This document shows positions 1-8,207 of a DNA stretch of 64,000 nucleotides, piece after piece; within the stretch, counting starts at the first letter, position 1, and each line of letters opens with the position of its first letter. Source of the DNA: Methanobacteriota archaeon (GTDB lineage: Archaea > Halobacteriota > Methanosarcinia > Methanosarcinales > Methanosarcinaceae); the NCBI GenBank assembly GCA_023399215.1, contig JAEWQJ010000046.1, positions 51,288 through 115,287 of the forward strand, in the 5' to 3' direction. Both the position numbers and the translations under genes were made by a program. A model generated the notes under the pieces. The model was not told the DNA's origin, did no database searches, and was given only the letters and a program-made list of their open reading frames with translations.

Positions 1-892
1 CAAGGGAATCGAGCACGTAAAGTATTCCCTCATCAGGGGTTCCTGGCGGCAGGGGAATATTGATAGTCCTTCCAAGGGCTTTTGGGCCTCCCAGTTCATT
101 CATAAAGCCCGATCCAGGATAAAGAGTCCTTCCGTCCTGGTGGAAGGAAATAAAAAGCACATCAGGATCATTATAGAAAATATCCTGAGTCCCATCCCCA
201 TGATGCACATCGGTATCCACAATCGCAATCTTGCGGATTCCATATGTTTTTCTCAGGTACTCGACAAGGATAGCTTCGTTATTGATATTACAAAATCCCC
301 GGTTCCCATGTGCGACTGTCATTGAATGATGGCCAGGCGGACGGATAAGCGCAAAAGCATTTTTGACCTCTGCCTTCATCAGGGCATCTCCAAGCACCAG
401 GCAACTACCTGCTGCGATCAGGTGAGGGGTTGTAGCCTGGGCTTTTATATCAGGCACACAGAAGTGGACCCTGGCAATATCCCTGTACTCTGCAAGGCGA
501 GGTTTATATTCGGCTATTTCTGGCAGATCCATCAGACCTTCTTCAAAGATCTGGTCTCTGGTATAAAGAAGACGCTCTTCTCTTTCGGGGTGGGTTGGTG
601 AAATAGCCCAGTCAAAGGCAGGGAAGAAGATAAGGCCTGTCTTCTCGGCCTTAGTGCGGTCTGCCGGGGATAATGGTCCTTTTTTCGCTTCCAACCCGGT
701 CTTTTTCAGTTCCATTGTATTTCCCTCCTTTCCCTTGGATATTTCAAGCTTTTTTTCTTCATTTTTTATTGTCTGCATCTCTTCTGTCTCTGCCTTGTCT
801 TTATTTTCTGCCTGTTCTTTTTCCCCTTCTGCCGGAGCTGTTCCTGAGCCAGTTTTCAGTACATCCTTGAGTCTTCCAAGCCCCAGTTTCAT
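1..892 (-). CDS. Histone deacetylase / acetoin-utilization family protein (3' end outside window)
   Basis: Reading the minus strand from the ATG at 892 gives an open frame of 297 codons that leaves the left edge. After a roughly 60-residue charged, low-complexity N-terminus, the arginase-fold deacetylase signature appears: RPPGHHS near residue 185, DTDVHHGDGTQDIFY near 223-237 and FHQDGRTLYPG near 246-256. The HH dyad and the DVHHGDG zinc site are those of Zn-dependent deacetylases. The likely reaction is deacetylation of an acetylated lysine or small amine; the substrate cannot be told from sequence. GGAGG lies just upstream of the ATG. The start overlaps the stop of the hydantoinase-family gene in an ATGA arrangement, so the two genes are probably translationally coupled. 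The unusual N-terminal extension is absent from typical acetoin-utilization proteins. Confidence 0.9.
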   Translation of the reverse strand, partial: MKLGLGRLKDVLKTGSGTAPAEGEKEQAENKDKAETEEMQTIKNEEKKLEISKGKEGNTMELKKTGLEAKKGPLSPADRTKAEKTGLIFFPAFDWAISPTHPEREERLLYTRDQIFEEGLMDLPEIAEYKPRLAEYRDIARVHFCVPDIKAQATTPHLIAAGSCLVLGDALMKAEVKNAFALIRPPGHHSMTVAHGNRGFCNINNEAILVEYLRKTYGIRKIAIVDTDVHHGDGTQDIFYNDPDVLFISFHQDGRTLYPGSGFMNELGGPKALGRTINIPLPPGTPDEGILYVLDSL

Positions 893-2601
893 GCTTTTTC
901 CCTCCTTTTCCATTCCGGTATCAGGCCTGCAGGAATCTGCATGTTTACGTCAAAAAGCCGCCCTGTAGTATACCAGCCATTGACGACATTGAAGACTTCA
1001 CTATTAACAATCTCGGCTTCATCTGCATACTCGGAAATTCCAAAGTCTTTCGCACGTTTCCCCAAGAGTTCTGCTGCCAGGGTTTCAGCTTCGTCGAGGC
1101 TGATTTTATTCAAGTTCTTGAACTTTGTTGTGTTTAAACTGACAATCTCCCCTTCCTCAGCAACAGAGTACACTTTCTGTTCAGTATCAATGTGCAGGTT
1201 CAGAGTAATCGTGGGCCTTGCAACGGCTGCTCCAATGGCATTTCCCACCTCGGCATGTTCGGGAATAACAGGGTTTGCATTAAGTTTTTTTGCAATCTCT
1301 GCAATAAGCCCCTTCGCCCCTCCTCCAATTCCAACCACGTTTTCAGTCCTTGTCTTTTTCTCCTGCAGGACTTCCCATACTCGATAGGCAGGCTCCTGTT
1401 CCCATTCAAAAAACATCTCATTTACTGCATCAGCAATCATCTGTGAGACTCTATCTACAATCAGGGATGCAGTTTCAGTCTCTGATTTTCCAAGCTCAGA
1501 AGCTGTGGCTTTGATCGCCTCGCTTGCACGTTCGGGATTTCCTACCTCAATAAGCCCAAGGAACTTCAGGGCATCTGTAGGGGTAGTTTCTTTTCCTCCC
1601 ATGCAGTAAGCCGGACCTGCCCTATCAGGGCCGATTGTTATCTGTTTTGTGCCGGGGTTCAGGTCCTTAACCCTTACAACACTGTCTCCTCCCGCAGCTA
1701 TCGAGCGGACCGCAAAAGCCCGGACATGTGTAAGGAAACCTCCGAGTTTTGCGCCTTTAGAAGCAAAAAGAGGCTTGCCTGACAGAATTAATGCAAGGTC
1801 TGTGGTAGTCCCTCCTATATCCACTACCACTGAGGTCTGCCCTTCAGGGGTAAGGGCAAGAGCTCCAATTGTACTGGCAGCAGGGCCCGAAAAAATAGTT
1901 TCCACAGGAAATTCTATCGATTTCTCAACCGGGAGGGTTCCTCCATCGGCTTTCAGGATATACACAGGAGCCCGGATATTCCTCTCCTCAAGTGCTTTCT
2001 TGATTTTCTCAACGAACTCCTGATATCGTTCCCTGGTGGCAGAGGCAAGCATGGCAGTTGCTATCCGTCTTGGGAAATTTAGCTTTCCCGAAACTTTATG
2101 CCCTAGTTCCAGTTTGCAGCCAGGATAGTCTTCCCTGAAGATTTCCTCTACCCTGAGTTCGTGAGAGGGATTTCTTTGCCCGAACTTACTTATAATGGCT
2201 GCTCTTGAAAATCCGGATTCCCGGACCGAACCTACGGTTCTCCTGACCTCGGCCTCGTCGAGTGGATCAATTTCCCTTCCCCTGTAATCCATAGCCCCTT
2301 TTAGATAAAAGCTGTCAGGAAATGTATAACTTGCCGGGTTAACCCCGGGTCCTGGAATTAATACCAGGGCTACACGGTCAGTTTTGCCTTCGGCAATGAG
2401 ATTTGTTATCACGGTTGTACTGAACACTACTCTTTCCAGCTGCTCGGGAGGGACATCTTTGCTGACAGCATCAAGGGCCTCAAGCAGGGAATTTAGTAGA
2501 TTTCCGTGTTCAGTGGAAACCTTGGCAGTACTGTACACTTCTCCATTTTGGATAAGCACTGCATCCGTGGTAGTGCCTCCGACATCAATTCCTATTAGCA
2601 T
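889..2601 (-). CDS. Hydantoinase/oxoprolinase family protein (HyuA-like)
   Basis: The 570-residue protein begins MLIGIDVGGTTTDAV, the ATP-binding phosphate loop of the actin/ASKHA fold used by hydantoinase A and 5-oxoprolinase. A second GGTTTD loop (VVDIGGTTTDLAL) lies near residue 265. Known members couple ATP hydrolysis to opening of a cyclic amide such as hydantoin or 5-oxoproline, usually with a HyuB partner. No HyuB gene is visible here, so the true substrate is open. The gene ends in an ATGA overlap with the downstream histone-deacetylase-family gene, suggesting one transcript. A TATA-like A+T-rich stretch lies just upstream (about 2615-2660). Archaeal standalone HyuA homologs are often misannotated as N-methylhydantoinases; I keep only the family name. 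Confidence 0.88.
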   Translation of the reverse strand: MLIGIDVGGTTTDAVLIQNGEVYSTAKVSTEHGNLLNSLLEALDAVSKDVPPEQLERVVFSTTVITNLIAEGKTDRVALVLIPGPGVNPASYTFPDSFYLKGAMDYRGREIDPLDEAEVRRTVGSVRESGFSRAAIISKFGQRNPSHELRVEEIFREDYPGCKLELGHKVSGKLNFPRRIATAMLASATRERYQEFVEKIKKALEERNIRAPVYILKADGGTLPVEKSIEFPVETIFSGPAASTIGALALTPEGQTSVVVDIGGTTTDLALILSGKPLFASKGAKLGGFLTHVRAFAVRSIAAGGDSVVRVKDLNPGTKQITIGPDRAGPAYCMGGKETTPTDALKFLGLIEVGNPERASEAIKATASELGKSETETASLIVDRVSQMIADAVNEMFFEWEQEPAYRVWEVLQEKKTRTENVVGIGGGAKGLIAEIAKKLNANPVIPEHAEVGNAIGAAVARPTITLNLHIDTEQKVYSVAEEGEIVSLNTTKFKNLNKISLDEAETLAAELLGKRAKDFGISEYADEAEIVNSEVFNVVNGWYTTGRLFDVNMQIPAGLIPEWKRREKA

Positions 2602-2676
2602 TCACAATTCGCCTATCCTCGCTGTATATATTTTTAATATCTTTTTTCCTTATGTCATATAAAATATCAGTTATAT

Positions 2677-2726
2677 CAATTCTAAAACCTGAGGTACCAG
2701 ACAATTCTAAAACCTGAAGTACCAGA
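2677..2726. repeat. 25-bp direct repeat, two tandem copies
   Basis: Two adjacent copies start CAATTCTAAAACCTGA and differ by one base (GAGGTACC versus GAAGTACC), at 2677-2701 and 2702-2726. They lie about 75-125 bp upstream of the hydantoinase-family start and could be duplicated regulatory sequence or simple slippage. Confidence 0.8.
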
Positions 2727-2826
2727 AATATCAAAATCTAAACAACATCAAGTTCCAGATGAGTTCTTAGCAGAAGCCTGTATTATCTGGTTCAACTCAC
2801 ACCGCGCTGTTTTTGAGAGAATTTTT

Positions 2827-2858
2827 GATCAAACTTTTTTTAAAAAAAAAGTTTGATC
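2827..2858. terminator. 32-bp near-perfect palindrome (GATCAAAC...GTTTGATC)
   Basis: GATCAAACTTTTTT is followed directly by its reverse complement with essentially no loop. The T-rich centre and its position after the stop of the minus-strand kinase suggest a transcription end or processing site, though it could equally be a dispersed repeat of the genome. Confidence 0.5.
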
Positions 2859-3074
2859 TACAGGAATACTATTTCTGAGCTTATATGACAAAAACATTCT
2901 GAATTGAAAAAAGAATTGTAATATACAAAAAAGATTGCTTTTGAATAAGTGAAAGGAAACTCAGCTAAGAAAACTCAATTAAGAAGAGGAAAAAGGAAAA
3001 ACAATAAACCTCGGTTTTGACAGCAAAATTAATTGAATTATAAAATGCAAGAATCAGTTTCTATTTTTTAAATA

Positions 3075-5711
3075 TTATCTCTTTTCTTCGAACCTGATAG
3101 TGTATTTTGTTTCGTTCCCTCTTTCAAGCTCAATTGTTCCGTTAATCTGTTCAACGAGAGCATTTACAAGTTGCAAGCCCAGAGTTTTCGAATTTTGGAA
3201 ATCCACTTCTTCCGGAAAACATCCTCCGTTGTCCGAGTAGACAAGAGTAAAACTGGAAGACAAATCTGGAAAGTTCTTTTCGGTTGCTCCGCTTGTTTTT
3301 TGACATTCAGCCTCATTTCGGAAGAGGGTAATCCTGATTTTTCCTTCTATACCTTTTGGAAATGCGTACTTAAGGGAGTTTGAGAAAAGTTCATTAATTA
3401 TAATACCCAGTGGAATTGCAGTATCAACTCCAAAAAGTGTATTATCCACCTCAAGGATAAGCTTGACCTTCTCGTTTCCGGTTCTGTAAGAGTGTAGAAT
3501 GTCCGCAGTCAGTTTCCGGAGGTACGCTGTAAAATCAATACTTGCTGCATCCTCTGACTTATAAAGCTCTTCATGAATGATGGACATGGAAACTACACGG
3601 TTTTCGCTTTCCCTGAAGGCCTCAATAATCTCCTTATCTTTGAACTTGTTAGCCTGAAGGCTAAGCAGAGAAGAAACTATCTGGAGGTTATTTTTAATCC
3701 GATGATGAATTTCTCTCATACCAATTTTCTCGGCTTTCTCAAGGTTTTCCTCAGCTTTTTTCCTCTGGGTAATGTCATAGGCATATCCCTGGATAAATGC
3801 GGTTTCTCCTGAAGTGTTGCATACGTTGTGGATTAACTCGTGGATCCACCTTACACTTCCGTCTTTCCTCTTGAGTCTGTAATCATGCTCCATGATAGAG
3901 TTTGGTGATGAATTCATTTTTTCCATACTTTTCTCGAGCATTTTCATATCTTCAGGATCAATAAGACCAGACAGTTTTATTCGGCCGGAAGTGAAGTCAT
4001 CTTCTATGTACCCGGTTATTTCCTCAACGGCTCCCTGCACTAAAAGTGGGATAAAATCAGGATCCAGCTTAAACGAAATTCCTTTAAAATTCTGTAAAAA
4101 TGACCTGTATAACTCTTCGCTTTCTCTCAGTTTTTTTGAAGACCGTTTGATCTCGGTAACGTCTTCCATTACCCCAAGAGCCCGGCATATGAAGTCTTCA
4201 TCATCTCGCAGATATACTCCTTTATTTTTTACACAAATATAGCTTCCGTCCTTTCGCTTGAACCTGAATTCTTCATTGAATTTTTCTCCTGTGTTCCAAC
4301 AATTTTTCAATGTCTGCTGCACTCTTCTGTAATCTTCAGGATGAATATGCTTGAGCCAGTCGTAAAAATCAAGGTTCTCAATTTCGTTATTGCTATAGCC
4401 TGTGAGCTCATTAACTGCTCCCGCCCACTCAACACGACCGTTTTTCAGATCAATATCAGATATCAGTTGCCCTGTCTGTTCCGCAATAATACGGTATCGC
4501 TCTTCACTTTTTTGCAGTTTTTCTTCTGTTTTTTTGCGTCCTGTAATGTCAAGCATTACTCCTATAAGTCCTTCTACAGTCCCGCAAAAACTTTTGTATG
4601 TGGCCTTATTAAAAATGAAGTCCCTTTTTAGTCCATCAGAGCACACCACTTTGGTCTCGTAAGTATGGCTTCCTCCCTTCTGGAACAGCTGTTTGTCCAT
4701 TCTTTCATAAGCATCCTCAAGCTCTGGAGAAGTCGTTTTAAAAAGGTCGTACGTAGAGTGTCCGGCTATTCTTTCTTTTGAACTTCCAATAATCATTCTT
4801 GCAAAGAGCTCGTTACAGCCCTGATAAATGCCTTCCCTATCCTTATAAAACACGGGGGTCGGAATTGTATCCAGCAGTGTTTCCAAGAAATACACCTTGT
4901 CCTGGAGTGCAGCTTCCACTTTTTTTCTTTGAATTGCAAATGAAAAAATTATTGCAGTTGCACCCAAGAAACAGATCTCGTCCTCTGAAAATTTTTCCTT
5001 TTTCGTGCTGTGAGCAGTAAGGACTCCATAGGGTTTTTCAACAGTTCCTATGAGCACACTGATTCCACTAATAATATTCTGGTTTTCTTCGAGACCCATT
5101 GCCCTGATGGAGTTATTCCTATCAAGTTTTTCTAGCGAAACAGGCAGGCTTGAATGTACAGTGTAGCCTGCTCTTGATGCTGAATCTTTTTTTATGATTT
5201 TGCCTGTATTCTCTGGCTTCCAGCCAACCCCAGCATCAAATATAAAATCTCCATCAGGCAAGAGTTTCAGGACGCTGCAGTATTCTGCGCCAACAGCAGT
5301 TGCAACCAGAGGCAGGATTTGATCAAGAAGAGCCTGAAAATCCAGAGTATTTAGAGATAACTCGGAAATTTGGGAAAGCACGTTATACTTTCTTTTTCTT
5401 AAAAATAGTTTCTCTCTGGTTTGTTTGAGGGATGTGATCTTGAATACAGAGATAATCGTATCTTCTGAGGCAAGCAAGGGACTAAAAACGATTGAATAAA
5501 TTTTCTCACCTGCTTTCAGTTCGTCTTGCGCGGATTTTTTTTGAGCTGCTACTTGTCGGGCAGGCTTCAGGATTTTATCAGGAACTTTTCCGCCAATTCT
5601 GCTATTAAGTGCTTCAAGTAAGGCTTCTCCTGCTTTATTTGCGTAAAGAACCGTTCCTTCTTTCCCTATTCGCAGGACAGGGTCAGGGCTATTTAATATA
5701 AATTCGGCCAT
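3075..5711 (-). CDS. Multi-sensor soluble histidine kinase (PAS-GAF-PAS-PAS-PAS-HisKA_2-HATPase)
   Basis: This 878-residue protein has no membrane segment and is probably cytoplasmic. Domains in order: a short PAS (about 5-65), GAF (about 110-265), three PAS/PAC units (about 275-390, 400-525 and 530-655), a HisKA_2 dimerization domain with EIHHRIKNN at about 667-675 (phospho-acceptor His there), and a HATPase domain with an N-box (GIIINELFSNSLKYAF) and a DNGG G1 box. The HisKA_2 class autophosphorylates and hands phosphate to a receiver protein. No receiver or response regulator lies nearby, so its partner is unknown. It resembles the second kinase in this window (56670-59918) in the catalytic part but not in sensor order. 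Long A+T-rich DNA lies upstream. Confidence 0.92.
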   Translation of the reverse strand: MAEFILNSPDPVLRIGKEGTVLYANKAGEALLEALNSRIGGKVPDKILKPARQVAAQKKSAQDELKAGEKIYSIVFSPLLASEDTIISVFKITSLKQTREKLFLRKRKYNVLSQISELSLNTLDFQALLDQILPLVATAVGAEYCSVLKLLPDGDFIFDAGVGWKPENTGKIIKKDSASRAGYTVHSSLPVSLEKLDRNNSIRAMGLEENQNIISGISVLIGTVEKPYGVLTAHSTKKEKFSEDEICFLGATAIIFSFAIQRKKVEAALQDKVYFLETLLDTIPTPVFYKDREGIYQGCNELFARMIIGSSKERIAGHSTYDLFKTTSPELEDAYERMDKQLFQKGGSHTYETKVVCSDGLKRDFIFNKATYKSFCGTVEGLIGVMLDITGRKKTEEKLQKSEERYRIIAEQTGQLISDIDLKNGRVEWAGAVNELTGYSNNEIENLDFYDWLKHIHPEDYRRVQQTLKNCWNTGEKFNEEFRFKRKDGSYICVKNKGVYLRDDEDFICRALGVMEDVTEIKRSSKKLRESEELYRSFLQNFKGISFKLDPDFIPLLVQGAVEEITGYIEDDFTSGRIKLSGLIDPEDMKMLEKSMEKMNSSPNSIMEHDYRLKRKDGSVRWIHELIHNVCNTSGETAFIQGYAYDITQRKKAEENLEKAEKIGMREIHHRIKNNLQIVSSLLSLQANKFKDKEIIEAFRESENRVVSMSIIHEELYKSEDAASIDFTAYLRKLTADILHSYRTGNEKVKLILEVDNTLFGVDTAIPLGIIINELFSNSLKYAFPKGIEGKIRITLFRNEAECQKTSGATEKNFPDLSSSFTLVYSDNGGCFPEEVDFQNSKTLGLQLVNALVEQINGTIELERGNETKYTIRFEEKR

Positions 5712-6306
5712 CCAGTTTTCGTCGTTTTCCGCGCCCGTAATGTCGTTCCGATTTATGCCAGAGCCCCCTATTCATGGTTATCTACTAATTTTTAGCAAAT
5801 TGTTTGTCAATCTTACAGGTCATTTCTGCCGGAGTTCGAATCTCAGACTTATCTATTAGCATTTATTTGTGATTATCTGGAAATCCCCTAAACATATTAA
5901 TATTCTATTAAACTATCCAAAATAAATTATATAAGTTTTCCTATTCAGATTCGATTGAATCCGGACAATTAGCCATGAATATTTGTAAAAAGCCTCAATT
6001 ATGAATCTACAGTCTCCAGTAAGGTCTACCTTAGTCCAGGAAAAGTTTGTAGCTTTTGAAAATGTCAAAATAAAAATTTAGATGAAGAAATTCAGTAAAA
6101 ATATTCGAAAAAACCTCCAATGAAAAATTTAGATGGATAAATTCAGTAAAAATATTCAAACAATATTTCTAATTTTCTAATAAAAAATTTAAATAAAAAT
6201 TCTGATAAAAAGTTCAGATAAAATCTTTGGATAAAAATGTACAAATAATATAAAATCCAGTACTAAAACTCAGATTAAAGCTTAAACCTGTAAAGAAGGT
6301 GTTTTT
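5712..6306. other. A+T-rich intergenic region with a dispersed 35-bp repeat
   Basis: This divergent gap lies between the minus-strand kinase and the small plus-strand ORF. A 35-bp sequence (AAAAATTTAGATG...AATATTC) occurs at 6072-6106 and again at 6123-6157. A GTTCGAAT element near 5836 resembles a tRNA T-loop but has no matching arms. No convincing gene is seen. Confidence 0.55.
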
Positions 6307-6483
6307 GTGGAGGATTTCAATCTACTCAATAGAAAACTTGAAGATATGAGCATAACTGAGCTTTCGGAGTATGTAAGGGAAAATTACCCTGAAAATGAGG
6401 AGCTGTGGGTAGGGCCTAAAAAAATAATCATCAGAAAAATTCTTAACTTTGAAAGAAACAGGATGAATGAAGAGAATTTCTAA
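6307..6483 (+). CDS. Small 58-residue protein of unknown function
   Basis: The GTG at 6307 is preceded by AAGGTG as a ribosome site (6296-6301) and an in-frame stop at 6283, and opens a 58-codon frame ending at TAA 6481. The product starts with V/M-E-D-F-N-L-L and carries ITELSEYVRENYPENEELW in the middle and a basic C-terminal helix (KKIIIRKILNFERNRMN). It looks like a compact, charged, all-helical cytoplasmic protein. Its codon use resembles real genes and the surrounding DNA is much more A+T-rich. It converges with the rubredoxin gene. A later ATG at 6346 is the alternative start. I do not recognise the family. Confidence 0.6.
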   Translation: MEDFNLLNRKLEDMSITELSEYVRENYPENEELWVGPKKIIIRKILNFERNRMNEENF

Positions 6484-6524
6484 CATGTATCTGTTTATGC
6501 ACTGTTCTTTTTGAAGGTTTTAGT

Positions 6525-6686
6525 TTAAACTTTTTTAAACTTTTCTTTGGGGGCTCCACATCTCGGGCATTTCCATGATTTTGGAAGGCCTTGAAAAGGC
6601 GTATCCGGAGCTATGGATTGTGAGGAATCCCCACGATCAGGGTTGTAAAGGTATCCGCAATTGCCGCATCTGTACATTTGAGTCAT
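6525..6686 (-). CDS. Rubredoxin
   Basis: A 53-codon frame reads MTQMYRCGNCGYLYNPDRGD at the N-terminus and ends WKCPRCGAPKEKFKKV. The two CxxC knuckles (CGNC and CPRC), the tyrosines after the first knuckle, and W-K-C-P before the second are the rubredoxin iron-site pattern, and the length of about 50 residues is right. Rubredoxins carry one electron on a single Fe(Cys)4 centre, in methanogens often toward oxygen/superoxide-detoxifying enzymes. CAGGG lies at the upstream edge, spaced better for the second ATG at 6677 than for 6686, so the protein may start MYRCGNC. It follows glutamate dehydrogenase by 93 bp on the same strand; a functional link is not evident. Confidence 0.93.
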   Translation of the reverse strand: MTQMYRCGNCGYLYNPDRGDSSQSIAPDTPFQGLPKSWKCPRCGAPKEKFKKV

Positions 6687-6779
6687 CCCTGCTTAGATAA
6701 ACCTCAATTAGCTTCAAAATTTTTTATTTTGTATCCTACATTGAGAGATTCTTTTTTGCTCCGGCCTTTTTCCTGTTTT

Positions 6780-8045
6780 TCATATCCAGCCCCTGAGTTG
6801 CATGGCTTCGACTACTCTGCCGACAGCAAGGGTATATGCAGCCTGCCGCATCTCGATATTATTTTTTGAAGCGAAATCATATACCGAACAATACGCTTCT
6901 TTCATCTTTCTCTCCAGACGGGTCTGAACTTCCTCTTCTTCCCACTGTACGTTTGACTGATTCTGTACCATTTCAAAGTATGAGACAATGACTCCACCTC
7001 CATTGCACAGAATATCTGGGATAATATGAACTCCTTTTGAATTCAGGATTGCTTCTCCTTCGATTGTAGTCGGACCGTTAGCCATCTCTGCAAGAATCCT
7101 GGCTTTAATGTTTCCCGCGTTCTCTTCAGTTATTATGTTTTCAAGAGAAGCTGGGATCAGGATTTCAACATCCAGTTCAAGCAACTCTTCGTTAGTTAGG
7201 TTCTCTGCTCCGGGATAGTCCAGCACCGAACCAGTTGAGTGCTTATGGCCTGAAACGTCTTCGGGGTCAAGCCCATAGGGTGAGAATACCGCGCCTTTGC
7301 TGTCGCTTACAGCCACAACCTTACAGCCGTACAGTTTCTTTGCAAGATAAGCGGCATGATATCCTACGTTTCCGAAGCCATGAACTGCAACCCTTGAAGC
7401 TTCCAGGCTTATTCCAAATCTTTCTGCAGCTTCACTTATTGTATATAAACCGCCTCTTGCCGTGGCATCGTATCTACCTGCCGAGCCTCCAAGGCTTGTC
7501 GGTTTACCTGTAATGGAACCAAACACATTCTTACCTGCGAGTTTCGAGTATTCGTCCATCATCCAGGCCATAACCTGCGGATTTGTATAAATGTCAGGTG
7601 CAGGGATATCCCTGTCCGGGCCTATTATCTGGTAAATCCCACGGATGTAGGCTCTGCTCAGGCGCTCGATTTCCCGATGTGAAAGTTCTTTTGGATTACA
7701 AATAACCCCGCCTTTTGCTCCTCCCAGAGGTAGCTTATGAAGGGCACATTTCCAGGTCATGAGGGCGGCAAGGGCCCTCGTAGTTTCCATAGTACCGTCG
7801 GGATGAAAACGTACGCCTCCTTTTGTGGGGCCCAGAGCTTCGTTGTACTGCACCCGGAAGCCTTTAAAAACTTTTATAGAACCGTCATCCATGTGGACAG
7901 GCAGAGAAACATAGAGTTCTCTTATAGGCATTTCCAAGAAAGCTTCCATGTCAGGCGTGAGCTTAAGGCCTGCAGCACAGGTGCACAAGTGCTGCTTGAC
8001 GTCTTCAAGGAGCTTGGAATGAGACCTCAAAGTTACCTCCTTCAA
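6780..8045 (-). CDS. gdhA: Glutamate dehydrogenase (Glu/Leu/Phe/Val dehydrogenase family)
   Basis: The product has 421 residues, the usual length of hexameric GDH. It interconverts glutamate with 2-oxoglutarate plus ammonium using NAD(P). The N-terminal substrate domain carries KGFRVQYNEALGPTKGGVRFH, then PLGGAKGGV with the catalytic lysine at about 111. The Rossmann domain carries GFGNVG near 220. PAPDIYTN and GGSAGRYDATARGG are typical family blocks. The C-terminus has the NGGGVIVSYFEM motif. Coenzyme preference cannot be called by eye. The gene stands alone, followed by rubredoxin. Methanosarcina usually assimilates ammonium via GS/GOGAT, so a catabolic or balancing role is plausible but inferred. 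Confidence 0.95.
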   Translation of the reverse strand: MKEVTLRSHSKLLEDVKQHLCTCAAGLKLTPDMEAFLEMPIRELYVSLPVHMDDGSIKVFKGFRVQYNEALGPTKGGVRFHPDGTMETTRALAALMTWKCALHKLPLGGAKGGVICNPKELSHREIERLSRAYIRGIYQIIGPDRDIPAPDIYTNPQVMAWMMDEYSKLAGKNVFGSITGKPTSLGGSAGRYDATARGGLYTISEAAERFGISLEASRVAVHGFGNVGYHAAYLAKKLYGCKVVAVSDSKGAVFSPYGLDPEDVSGHKHSTGSVLDYPGAENLTNEELLELDVEILIPASLENIITEENAGNIKARILAEMANGPTTIEGEAILNSKGVHIIPDILCNGGGVIVSYFEMVQNQSNVQWEEEEVQTRLERKMKEAYCSVYDFASKNNIEMRQAAYTLAVGRVVEAMQLRGWI

Positions 8046-8207
8046 TTATCCCCTTTAATAAAGGGCTCCAGAAAGTTAAATACCTGCTGAATACCTGATC
8101 CTTCTGCACACCTTTCCCTTTAAGAACAGCATGAGCCTCAAACCCTTTCGATCCCTTTTAAAGCCAGTAAAAACAAAAAACCTTAATTTTAAGGTTCTGC
8201 GAGCATA

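Larger units (their letters stand above)
2602..3074. other. Intergenic region with repeats and a long palindrome
   Basis: This gap lies downstream of the minus-strand kinase gene and upstream of the hydantoinase operon. It holds a 25-bp tandem pair and a 32-bp palindrome, listed separately, and A+T-rich promoter-like sequence next to 2602. No coding frame looks real. Confidence 0.6.

Noticed and set aside
5836..5850. GTTCGAATC element resembling a tRNA T-loop
   Set aside because: Flanking bases do not form a T-stem, acceptor or anticodon arms; no cloverleaf can be drawn.
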